From: Gammaproteobacteria bacterium RIFCSPHIGHO2_12_FULL_37_14
GTDB lineage: Bacteria; Pseudomonadota; Gammaproteobacteria; DSM-16500
DNA length: 23,297 nt
Assembly (NCBI GenBank): GCA_001801485.1
Contig: MGXV01000053.1
Span: 1-23,297 of the forward strand
Reading direction: 5' to 3'
In this document: piece by piece, positions 14,713 through 21,417 of the stretch
How the letters are laid out: every line of letters begins with the position of its first letter
How positions within the stretch are numbered: position 1 is the stretch's first letter
The notes under the pieces: model-generated
What the model was told of the DNA's origin: nothing
The model's database searches: none
The model's input: the letters and a program-made list of their open reading frames with translations, nothing else
Translations under genes and position numbers: made by a program

Positions 14713-16293
14713 AATACATCCAGATCAGAACTTACTTCGGAACAAGCATTAATGGGTATAAAGAAATTATCAGCAGAAATTAGTGCATTTCCTAATGATG
14801 TTGAAATTGAAAAAAAACAACATCTGCTTGATATACTTGTAAATAAATTTTGGGATATTGTTGAAAATAATTCGGTTATTAACACTCGTATTCCGCCTGA
14901 TGATAATAATGAAAGAGAAGTTACATTCGTATGTCGTGGTAATTCGAAATCTACTGAGAAGATTAACCTTTTCGGTGATTTTCTTAAACCCGGAAATATG
15001 CCTGTATTAGAAAAAATTCCCGGAACGAATATTTACGCATACAATAAAAATTTAGCTAATAATCTTAGAACTGAATTTATTCTTTTAAAAAGTGGTGATG
15101 ACCTAGGCAAAAAATGGGAAGGTGATCGGTATGTCCTTAGTATGCCGAATGCTAGACCTCAACGTTATGTACCCGGGTATGACCTTGCTTTAATGTCATC
15201 TTTGCCTAACAAGGATGAAAATAAAGCAGAAAAGGATATCATTTATCTCGCTGATGATGGGCAATATGTTGTTCGCGACCCACAAGGATTAGTGAAAAAA
15301 GGCAAAGTAGATACGACAGTCGTTGATATTAGTAATATAGCAACAAGACTCAATGAGTCAACATTAAAATCGGCCATATTGAAAGAAACATCAAAAGCAG
15401 GTCACACTCATGTACCCAGTCGTGAATTAGCTAAATTAGAATTACAAAATATGGAGTCTGAAGGAAGATTTTTCAGACTTACTATTGATGAAGATGGACC
15501 ATATAAAGGAAGAGAATATTGGGTGCATTTACCAGAAAATTACAATAATAAACAAAAGCCGCCGTATTCACTATTATTATGTCTTGATGGACAAGAATAT
15601 CATTCACATATTCCAACTCCCTCAATCATGGATAGAATGATTGAGGATAACGCAATCAAACCAACAATAACTGTTCTCCTTGCAAATAAAGGTACTGAAG
15701 ATCGATTTGAAGAATATAACTGCGATATGGAATTCACTGATTTTTTAGCAAAAAAATTTATACCAATAATTCAGGAACAATTTCACATTTCGCGCGATCC
15801 TAATGATGCGACTATTGCTGGTTCAAGTATGGGTGGTTTAGGCGCTATTTATACAGGTCTAACACACCCAAAAGTATTTGGTAATGTTATTTCTTTATCA
15901 GGTTCATTATGGAAGGCTGACGAAATAACTCCCTCTAAACAATATAAAACAACAACTGGCGAACGATTACAAACAGCTATAGATAATTTTCCAAGCAAAA
16001 ATTGTAAACTTAAAATTGAAATGAAAGCTGGTACATCTGAAAATGATGATTGGGCACGACCCAAAAAAGTTGGAGAAGAGGAACCGTGTAGATCAATGTT
16101 AAAATCAAATCATGACTTCGCGGAGATAATGAATGCAAAAGGTATTCAAGCAGACTGTAAAGAATTCCCAGGTGGACATAATGATGCATGCTGGCAGGGG
16201 TTATTATCAGAAGGGTTAACACATAAGTCCTATCAAGAAGAAGCTCCTCAGAAAACAAATACAGATAATCTCAAACCAACGCATCGTTGTTAG
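14710..16293 (+). CDS. Enterochelin-esterase-like (Fes/EsteraseD) alpha/beta hydrolase
   Basis: A 527-residue protein with two recognisable parts. Residues 60-150 resemble the immunoglobulin-like N-terminal domain of Fes: REVTFVCRGN, INLFGDFLKPG, MPVLEKIPGTNIYAY and LRTEFIL. Residues 250-505 are an esterase-D domain: REYWVHLPENYNN, LLLCLDGQEY, the nucleophile elbow GSSMGG (Ser373), and GGHNDACWQGLL with the likely catalytic His490. Fes releases iron from enterobactin in the cytoplasm, but no siderophore synthesis or uptake gene is in the window, so another ester may be the substrate. The insert between the domains (about 150-250) is longer than usual. There is no signal peptide. Start ATG 14710 has GAGG 7 bases upstream. 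SYQEEAPQ lies about 20 residues from the C-terminus. Confidence 0.85.
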   Translation: MNTSRSELTSEQALMGIKKLSAEISAFPNDVEIEKKQHLLDILVNKFWDIVENNSVINTRIPPDDNNEREVTFVCRGNSKSTEKINLFGDFLKPGNMPVLEKIPGTNIYAYNKNLANNLRTEFILLKSGDDLGKKWEGDRYVLSMPNARPQRYVPGYDLALMSSLPNKDENKAEKDIIYLADDGQYVVRDPQGLVKKGKVDTTVVDISNIATRLNESTLKSAILKETSKAGHTHVPSRELAKLELQNMESEGRFFRLTIDEDGPYKGREYWVHLPENYNNKQKPPYSLLLCLDGQEYHSHIPTPSIMDRMIEDNAIKPTITVLLANKGTEDRFEEYNCDMEFTDFLAKKFIPIIQEQFHISRDPNDATIAGSSMGGLGAIYTGLTHPKVFGNVISLSGSLWKADEITPSKQYKTTTGERLQTAIDNFPSKNCKLKIEMKAGTSENDDWARPKKVGEEEPCRSMLKSNHDFAEIMNAKGIQADCKEFPGGHNDACWQGLLSEGLTHKSYQEEAPQKTNTDNLKPTHRC

Positions 16294-16501
16294 CAGTGCC
16301 ACAAATCCGCGCATAAACAGCGAACACTTCAGGCAAATTTAATGCGCGCAACCACATATGGTTTACGATAAAAGCTGTGAATCGTGGCAGATCAAATGCT
16401 GAGGCAAAAGATTTGTCCCCCTTTTGATACGAATGGAGCCTGGCCTCGTGATTGACAAACTGCACACAAGCAGGAAGAGCTATTAATTTTGTAACACCAT
16501 C
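16271..16501 (-). other. Unidentified open fragment, possibly a gene remnant
   Basis: On the minus strand, 76 codons are open, reading LIALPACVQFVNHEARL, then FDLPRFTAFIVNHMWLRALN and LPEVFAVYARICG. Composition looks like protein rather than chance, and base content is richer in GC than the flanks. A GTG at 16465 is the only usual start. It ends overlapping the esterase 3' end by 23 bases. I cannot assign a family; it is probably a remnant. Confidence 0.35.
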
Positions 16502-16558
16502 TCATTTATTTTATTTCTATATTTCAATAGCTTACTTTTGATTGGCCTCTAAAAAAAG

Positions 16559-16586
16559 TTGACCATTGATATCAATCTGATATAAA
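16559..16586 (+). promoter_or_regulatory. Promoter and palindromic operator of the BrnT/CopG-like pair
   Basis: A -35 TTGACC (16559-16564) and a -10 TATAAA (16581-16586) are 16 bases apart. The spacer holds a perfect 12-base palindrome, ATTGATATCAAT (16565-16576), a good site for the ribbon-helix-helix antitoxin. Transcription should start near 16593, only a few bases before the toxin frame. Confidence 0.6.
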
Positions 16587-16598
16587 TAATATATCTAA

Positions 16599-16877
16599 TA
16601 TAAATACATATATGACGAACAAAAAAACCTAAAACTCAAAGAAGAGAGAGGTATATGTTTTGATGATATTATTGCTGCGATAAGTGATGGGAAAATATTA
16701 GACATCATTCCACATCACAATAAAAAAGAGTATCCGAATCAATTGATATTGATTATAGAAATAAATGATTACGTTTATTTGGTTCCATATTTGGAAGAAG
16801 AAGATTTGCTAGTTTTAAAGACCGTGTTTCCTAGCAGGAAATTTACCAAATTGTACTTAGGAGGAAAAAAGCCATGA
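16599..16877 (+). CDS. BrnT-like toxin frame lacking a normal start codon
   Basis: This 92-codon frame opens directly after a TAA (16596). It reads YKYIYDEQKNLKLKEERG, then CFDDIIAAISDGKILDIIPH, NQLILIIEINDYVYLVPYLE and LVLKTVFPSRKFTKLYLGG. This matches a family of small BrnT-like toxins (typical form KN.KL..ERG.SFED, then YLVPFVED..IFLKT..PSRK) found with CopG-type antitoxins. Relatives start MKY..; here the codon in that place is TAT, and no ATG, GTG or TTG occurs in frame before codon 49. The toxin is either silenced by loss of its start or uses a non-standard start such as ATA at 16608. Its stop overlaps the antitoxin ATG in ATGA. No other damage is seen. Confidence 0.65.
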   Translation, partial: YKYIYDEQKNLKLKEERGICFDDIIAAISDGKILDIIPHHNKKEYPNQLILIIEINDYVYLVPYLEEEDLLVLKTVFPSRKFTKLYLGGKKP

Positions 16878-17197
16878 GTACGACTAAAAAACAAAAACTA
16901 CATCCAACTTTGGATGAATACGAACAAGATATCGAAGATAATCTTGATATCAGTAAAGCTTTACCAGCTAAAGAAAAGGCACGTGAAATTGCTAAATTAA
17001 AAGCTGCTGCAAAAGAACATCTGAAAAAGAGAAACAAGGAAAAACGTATCAGTATTAAGGTATTTGCAAATGATTTAGAACGGCTTAAGCAAATTGCAGA
17101 AGAAGAAGGCTTACCTTATCAAACGCTTGTTACCAGTATTCTGCATAAATTTTCAACGGGACGGTTAGTGCCTAAAGAGCAGAAGAAACACGAATAA
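16874..17197 (+). CDS. CopG-family ribbon-helix-helix antitoxin
   Basis: A 107-residue antitoxin of the CopG_antitoxin type that pairs with BrnT-like toxins. The acidic N-terminal part (LDEYEQDIEDNLDISKAL, about 13-30) likely wraps the toxin. The C-terminal ribbon-helix-helix reads EKRISIKVFANDLERLKQI (about 55-74), then AEEEGLPYQTLVTSILHKF. The start overlaps the toxin stop by four bases, and a strong ribosome binding site, TAGGAGGA, lies about 9 bases upstream inside the toxin gene. It probably represses the operon through the palindrome at 16565-16576. Confidence 0.85.
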   Translation: MSTTKKQKLHPTLDEYEQDIEDNLDISKALPAKEKAREIAKLKAAAKEHLKKRNKEKRISIKVFANDLERLKQIAEEEGLPYQTLVTSILHKFSTGRLVPKEQKKHE

Positions 17198-17238
17198 TCT
17201 TTTCCTAAAATGACTTCCACAAATAATAAGGTGAGTAA

Positions 17239-17505
17239 TTAAGCTACTTTTTCAATATCAAAATCAGGGAAGAGCAAAACGGATGGATGTACTTTCAGTG
17301 CATATGAAAAAGTAATTGCACTTTCACGACCCATCTGCTTAGTGTTATTTTCCAAAGCAGAAATATTCGACTGGCTAATACCCGTTTTCTTAGATAAATC
17401 GGATTGTGTTAATCCTTGTAACTCACGAAGCATCTTGAGAGCTTCCCCTGGCGTGAGGTTTGCATGCACTCTCGCCTTCACAAAATCTTTTTTATTAATT
17501 TTCAT
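17239..17505 (-). CDS. XRE-family antitoxin of a RelE pair
   Basis: An 88-residue helix-turn-helix protein. The HTH_3 domain spans about 18-75: GEALKMLRELQGLTQSDLSK, KTGISQSNISALENN and AITFSYALKVHP. The C-terminal LFPDFDIEKV probably contacts the toxin. It lies 11 bases after the relE-type gene on the same strand, toxin first. The plus-strand CopG antitoxin gene is convergent, 41 bases away, so two separate modules sit tail to tail. Confidence 0.88.
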   Translation of the reverse strand: MKINKKDFVKARVHANLTPGEALKMLRELQGLTQSDLSKKTGISQSNISALENNTKQMGRESAITFSYALKVHPSVLLFPDFDIEKVA

Positions 17506-17516
17506 AGTTTACCTCA

Positions 17517-17789
17517 TCAATATTTATGAGCATTAACATCTATAACATACACTTCTAATTGTTCTTTCTCAGCCTTATAAATAACACGCCATTGTAATGA
17601 AAGCCTTGAGGAGCGAAACCCTTTCCACTCTCCTTTCAAGGCTTCATCGTGATAACCTTTTATCAATCTCAATCCGTGTATACCTTCAAGCTCTACTATT
17701 CTTTTCCAAATTTCGTACTCTTTTCTAATACGCAAAGGAACGGCTCTGATTGATTTAAGTAATGATTTTTTCTCATATATTGTCCACAT
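17517..17789 (-). CDS. RelE/ParE-family mRNA interferase toxin
   Basis: A 90-residue RelE-fold toxin from ATG 17789, where the homology begins (MWTIYEKKSLLKSI). The frame extends to an ATG at 17825, but those 12 residues are AT-rich promoter sequence. Family features: an N-terminal helix pair (PLRIRKEYEIWKRIVELEG), the GLRLIKGYHDEALKGEWKGF segment, SLQWRVIYKA with the active-site Arg, and the C-terminal DVNAHKY, the form of the VNPHDY motif used by this subgroup. It should cut mRNA at the ribosome and be held by the XRE protein encoded 11 bases downstream. Confidence 0.85.
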   Translation of the reverse strand: MWTIYEKKSLLKSIRAVPLRIRKEYEIWKRIVELEGIHGLRLIKGYHDEALKGEWKGFRSSRLSLQWRVIYKAEKEQLEVYVIDVNAHKY

Positions 17790-17793
17790 ATAT

Positions 17794-17825
17794 AATAGTA
17801 TATATATATTATTGTATATAATCAA
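17794..17825 (-). promoter_or_regulatory. relE promoter with near-palindromic operator, likely leaderless transcript
   Basis: On the minus strand TTGATT (17820-17825) and TATACT (17797-17802) are spaced 17 bases. Only 7 bases separate the -10 from the ATG, so the transcript would begin at or next to the start codon; no Shine-Dalgarno is present. The 20 bases at 17794-17813 form a near-perfect palindrome (9 of 10 pairs) over the -10 and spacer, suitable for the XRE antitoxin. Confidence 0.5.
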
Positions 17826-17870
17826 ATAGTTTAGTTGTTGCTAAAATCAGTAGTGCGGGGCATATTCCTC

Positions 17871-18713
17871 TTAAGAAAGTATTTTGTTCAGAAAAGCCCC
17901 TAAACGATACCCCGCTAATGCTATTTCTCGTTCAGAAATTTTCCTTCCCGTTTCGAGATAGTCAGCACTTGGCGTTTGATCGGCAGGGGTAACATAGACA
18001 TACGTTTTTGCATTTGTCATCCCTTCTTGCAACCAATGATTAAGATCAAGATCGCTTGCTTGTCTACCGAAATAGGTTTTAGGATAATGTTTTAAAATGA
18101 TTGCTGTCAGAATTTCTGCATTTTCTTGAGTAGCGCTTTGATCAAACATGCCTAACCCACTATCCCAAAGACGATGTAATTTTATTCGTTCATTGTTATA
18201 ACGAATAAAATACAAATTTCCACCTTGATCACCATTCGGATAAGCAACAGATATATAACTCACTGTGTGAAGTGGCTGATGAATGTCACCAACTATATGG
18301 ATTAAAAAAGCAAGAAATCGTGCAAGTTCATAAGGATTAGTGTGATTGTATTTAATAATCGGTTCAATATTAATAATGGCCCATACAATATTATCTGTAT
18401 CCATAATATTTTTAAGAGGTGAGCCATCCTGACTAAAAGGTATATCGATATAATGCCAATGAGTAAATGTTTCGATTTTTTGCGCATGCAGCGTATCTGG
18501 CCAATAAGCCATTTGCAAAAATGAAGCCATGCCTGGATATTCCAAACTAAAATAAGAAACTATATTATCAATTTTTTTTTGAACATTCGGTTCCAAATTT
18601 TGATAGGCAATATTAGCCACTACCATATGTCCTAAGGCATTCCAAGCGTGCGAAACAATAGGCAATAACCAGAGTTGAAAGATGACAAGCATTTGTACTG
18701 GATAGTATTTCAT
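17871..18713 (-). CDS. Secreted S1/P1-family zinc nuclease
   Basis: A 280-residue nuclease with a signal peptide (1-23, ending SHA) that leaves Trp24 as the mature N-terminus. That matters, since the free N-terminus and the residues Trp24 and His29 (WNALGH) bind zinc in this family. Other expected ligands are Asp73, His87, His139, Asp143, His149 (LIHIVGDIHQPLHT), His180 and Asp184 (LHRLWD); GDQGGN is at 161-166. All spacings agree with nuclease P1, so the trinuclear zinc site is complete. The enzyme would cut single-stranded DNA/RNA or 3'-nucleotides in the periplasm or outside, for phosphate or nucleoside scavenging. The start is two bases after the alr stop, so it forms an operon with alr. 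Confidence 0.93.
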   Translation of the reverse strand: MKYYPVQMLVIFQLWLLPIVSHAWNALGHMVVANIAYQNLEPNVQKKIDNIVSYFSLEYPGMASFLQMAYWPDTLHAQKIETFTHWHYIDIPFSQDGSPLKNIMDTDNIVWAIINIEPIIKYNHTNPYELARFLAFLIHIVGDIHQPLHTVSYISVAYPNGDQGGNLYFIRYNNERIKLHRLWDSGLGMFDQSATQENAEILTAIILKHYPKTYFGRQASDLDLNHWLQEGMTNAKTYVYVTPADQTPSADYLETGRKISEREIALAGYRLGAFLNKILS

Positions 18714-18715
18714 TC

Positions 18716-19792
18716 TTATTCCAGCACTTCAATTTTTGGTCGCGGAGTCATGCGCGTTAAAATTTCATAAGGAGTGGTGTGACAATGTTTTGCGATCCGT
18801 TCAACTGGCAAATTGCTTCCCCATAATATAACTGAATCCCCTAACCGAGCTTGCGGAAGCTTATCTAGATCGATGGTAAGCATATCCATGGATACTCTAC
18901 CAACCAAAGGACACTCTACTCCTCTCACTAAAACTGGTGTACCATTTTCAGCAAATTGTGGGTATCCATCTCCATAACCTACTCCAACAACACCAATAGT
19001 CGTATCGTTTTGTGCCGTCCAAACACCCCCATAACCCACTCGACTTCCTTTTTTTACTGGATGAATTGCTATTAGTTTTGAATGTAAAGTCATGACTGTT
19101 TGCAAACCATGATGGCTACCAACTTGATTTGGAAAAGGTGACGCTCCATAAAGCATGATACCAGGACGCACGCAATCACCATGTGCCGCTTCCCAAGCAA
19201 TAATACCTGCTGAATTAGCCAAACTTCGTGGACCTGGCAAATGAGCAGTGACGCGATTGAATATTTCAATTTGTTGTTGAGTCGTAGGACTATTGATATC
19301 ATCTGCTTCAGCAAAATGCGTCATCAACCCAATAGGTTTTTTAACAGAAGTGGTTGCCAGTAAGCGCTGGTAAATAGAGGCTACTTGAGGAATATCAAAT
19401 CCTAAACGATGCATACCCGTATTGATTTTAATCCATATCGATAAGGGAGTAATATCCGCGTTTTCTAGAATTTCAACATGTGGTAAGTGATGTACCACCA
19501 AGGTGAAATCATGATGCACCGCTTCCTTTAATTCTCCAGGATTAAATAATCCTTCAATTAGCACAATAGGATGAGTAATACCCGCTTCCCGCAATTTGAT
19601 CCCTTCTTCTAGAGAAGCTACACCAAATGCATCTGTCGTCGATAATGCTTTTGCTACCCTTGCAATTCCATGGCCATAGGCATTTGCTTTCACCATGGCA
19701 ATAACGGATCGACCTCGTGCCAATGCATGGACGCGCTCAAGATTATGTCTTAGCGCTGCGAGGTCAATCGTCATATAAGTGGGGCGACTCAT
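18716..19792 (-). CDS. alr: Alanine racemase
   Basis: A 358-residue PLP-dependent alanine racemase that makes D-alanine for peptidoglycan. The PLP lysine is Lys35 in AMVKANAYGHG; the second catalytic base is Tyr254 in SRVGYGG. Also seen are KINTGMHRLG (122-131), HFAEAD (159-164), SAGIIAWE, RPGIMLYG, GVGYGDGYP and a VGRVSMDM segment. Length and motifs are complete. It lies 6 bases after dnaB on the same strand, a linkage found widely in gammaproteobacteria, and two bases before the nuclease gene. Confidence 0.97.
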   Translation of the reverse strand: MSRPTYMTIDLAALRHNLERVHALARGRSVIAMVKANAYGHGIARVAKALSTTDAFGVASLEEGIKLREAGITHPIVLIEGLFNPGELKEAVHHDFTLVVHHLPHVEILENADITPLSIWIKINTGMHRLGFDIPQVASIYQRLLATTSVKKPIGLMTHFAEADDINSPTTQQQIEIFNRVTAHLPGPRSLANSAGIIAWEAAHGDCVRPGIMLYGASPFPNQVGSHHGLQTVMTLHSKLIAIHPVKKGSRVGYGGVWTAQNDTTIGVVGVGYGDGYPQFAENGTPVLVRGVECPLVGRVSMDMLTIDLDKLPQARLGDSVILWGSNLPVERIAKHCHTTPYEILTRMTPRPKIEVLE

Positions 19793-19798
19793 AACGGT

Positions 19799-21187
19799 CT
19801 AGTAACCAGGCTGACGAACAAAGCTTTCAAAACAAGTATATTGCCCCATAAATGTTAAAATTATTTTCCCGATAGGGCCATTACGCTGTTTCGCAATAAT
19901 AATTTCTGCCGTTCCTTTACTTGGACTATCTTCATGATAAACCTCATCGCGATAGATAAATGCAATCAGATCGGCATCTTGCTCAATCGCTCCTGATTCA
20001 CGAAGATCTGACATGACCGGACGTTTATCTGCTCGTTGCTCTAAACCACGATTTAATTGAGAAATCGCAATGACTGGAACCTTTAATTCTTTAGCAAGAC
20101 CCTTTAAAGAACGTGAAATTTCTGAAATTTCTGCAGTACGATTTTCATTATGTCCAGGTACTTGCATTAATTGTAAATAATCCACCACAATTAAACCCAA
20201 TTGTCCTTGTTCTTTTGCTAAACGGCGAGCTCTTGCTCGCATTTCTACCGGACTAATCGCTGGCGTATCATCTATATAAAGTGGTGCATCTGATAACATA
20301 CTGACGGTAGAACTAATTCGTGGCCAATCTTCATCAGCTAATTTGCCTGTACGAATACGTAACTGGTCAATACGACATAAAGATGATAGCAAGCGCATGA
20401 CAATTGCTTCACCAGGCATTTCCATGCTGAAGATTAATACGGGTAAGCGACTTTTAATCACCACGTGTTCAGCAATATTCATTGCTAAAATAGTTTTACC
20501 CATCGACGGCCGACCTGCGATGATAACCAAATCCGCCGATTGCAATCCTGAAGTCATCGCATCTAAATCTTGGTAACCCGTGGGAATTCCAGTAATCGGA
20601 TTATTTGAATGAAAAAGAGTATCAATTTTATCCATCGTCTTCGCGAGAAAATCTTTAATATTGACTGGTCCCGAACGCGATCCTTGATCAGAAATTGAAA
20701 ATACACTACGTTCAGCTGTATCTAAAAGTTCAGTAATACTTCTACCTTGAGGATGAAATGCATTCTCTGCAATATCACTACCCACAGCAATTAATTGACG
20801 TTGTATTGAACGTTCACGCACGATATCAGCGTAAGCAACGATATTTGCTGCACTAGGCGTATTATTGGCTAATTCAAAAAGATACACTTCACCACCCACT
20901 TGATCGAGTTCATGCAGTTCCCGCAATGCTTCTGAAACAGTTAACACATCTAATGGTTTATTTTGTCCCACTAATCGCATCATAATGCGATAAATTAAGC
21001 GATGCTCATGGCGATAAAAATCGTTTTCTTGCAAACAATCAACTACTTGATCCCAAGCACGGTTATCTAACATCAATCCGCCTAATACAGATTGTTCGGC
21101 TTCGAGTGAATGTGGGGGAACTTTAGCTGGAAACGAAGTGACAGGTCGATTCATTACAGGACGTTTAGTGAGCAGAGTATCCGACAT
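19799..21187 (-). CDS. dnaB: Replicative DNA helicase DnaB
   Basis: A 462-residue DnaB, the hexameric helicase of the replication fork. The N-terminal primase-binding domain starts with PPHSLEAEQSVLGGLMLDN. The RecA-like motor has Walker A GRPSMGKT, LIVVDYLQLM as Walker B, and ISQLNRGLEQR. No intein is present. The frame is open to 21280, but ATG 21187 is chosen because the DnaB homology begins shortly after it, and the extra 31 residues look like leader DNA. The gene is followed by alr 6 bases later. A tRNA-like gene lies about 95 bases upstream on the same strand. Confidence 0.97.
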   Translation of the reverse strand: MSDTLLTKRPVMNRPVTSFPAKVPPHSLEAEQSVLGGLMLDNRAWDQVVDCLQENDFYRHEHRLIYRIMMRLVGQNKPLDVLTVSEALRELHELDQVGGEVYLFELANNTPSAANIVAYADIVRERSIQRQLIAVGSDIAENAFHPQGRSITELLDTAERSVFSISDQGSRSGPVNIKDFLAKTMDKIDTLFHSNNPITGIPTGYQDLDAMTSGLQSADLVIIAGRPSMGKTILAMNIAEHVVIKSRLPVLIFSMEMPGEAIVMRLLSSLCRIDQLRIRTGKLADEDWPRISSTVSMLSDAPLYIDDTPAISPVEMRARARRLAKEQGQLGLIVVDYLQLMQVPGHNENRTAEISEISRSLKGLAKELKVPVIAISQLNRGLEQRADKRPVMSDLRESGAIEQDADLIAFIYRDEVYHEDSPSKGTAEIIIAKQRNGPIGKIILTFMGQYTCFESFVRQPGY

Positions 21188-21281
21188 GTTCTTATACCAT
21201 TTCCTAGGAATGTTTCGCTCATTGTCTAGGTTACTTACATGAAAATCAAGCAGACTATTTATTATTAACCACAGGCACACT

Positions 21282-21369
21282 CGGAAGAGGTAAGATTCGA
21301 ACTTACGATACAGATAAACCGTATGTTGGTTTAGATAACCAATGCTTTAAACCACTCAGCCACCCTTCC
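21282..21369 (-). tRNA. Serine-type tRNA with abnormal anticodon loop (34-36 TCT, A33)
   Basis: On the minus strand 88 bases fold as a class II tRNA. Acceptor GGAAGGG pairs with CTCTTCC, discriminator G73. The D-arm is GGCTGAGTGGTTTAAAGC, the anticodon stem TTGGT/ACCAA. A 6-bp long variable arm (ATACGG/CTGTAT) follows, then the T-arm GTAAG-TTCGAAT-CTTAC. Long variable arm and G73 indicate serine identity. The 7-base anticodon loop is TATCTAA: position 33 is A, not the near-universal U, and positions 34-36 read TCT, an Arg (AGA) anticodon. CCA is not encoded (AGT follows). It may be a decayed tRNA-Ser(GCT), whose loop is often CTGCTAA, or a special tRNA. Confidence 0.75.
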
Positions 21370-21376
21370 GTCGCAA

Positions 21377-21405
21377 ATTATATATATTTGAAAACATGGA
21401 TGCAA
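21377..21405 (-). promoter_or_regulatory. Promoter of the tRNA-like gene
   Basis: A perfect -10, TATAAT (21377-21382), is preceded after a 17-base spacer by TTGCAT (21400-21405) as a weak -35. The -10 ends 7 bases before the first tRNA base, the expected start of transcription. The GC-rich TTGCGAC between them resembles a stringent-control discriminator. Confidence 0.55.
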
Positions 21406-21417
21406 TTCGTTTTATCG

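Noticed and set aside
21188..21280. Thirty-one extra N-terminal residues of DnaB
   Set aside because: The stretch resembles leader DNA next to the tRNA gene; DnaB homology starts after ATG 21187 and length is then normal.
21282..21369. tRNA on the plus strand with U33 and anticodon AGA
   Set aside because: The anticodon arm is nearly symmetrical and would look better on the plus strand, but the D-arm, T8, the GGCTGAGTGG block and the variable arm order only fit the minus strand.
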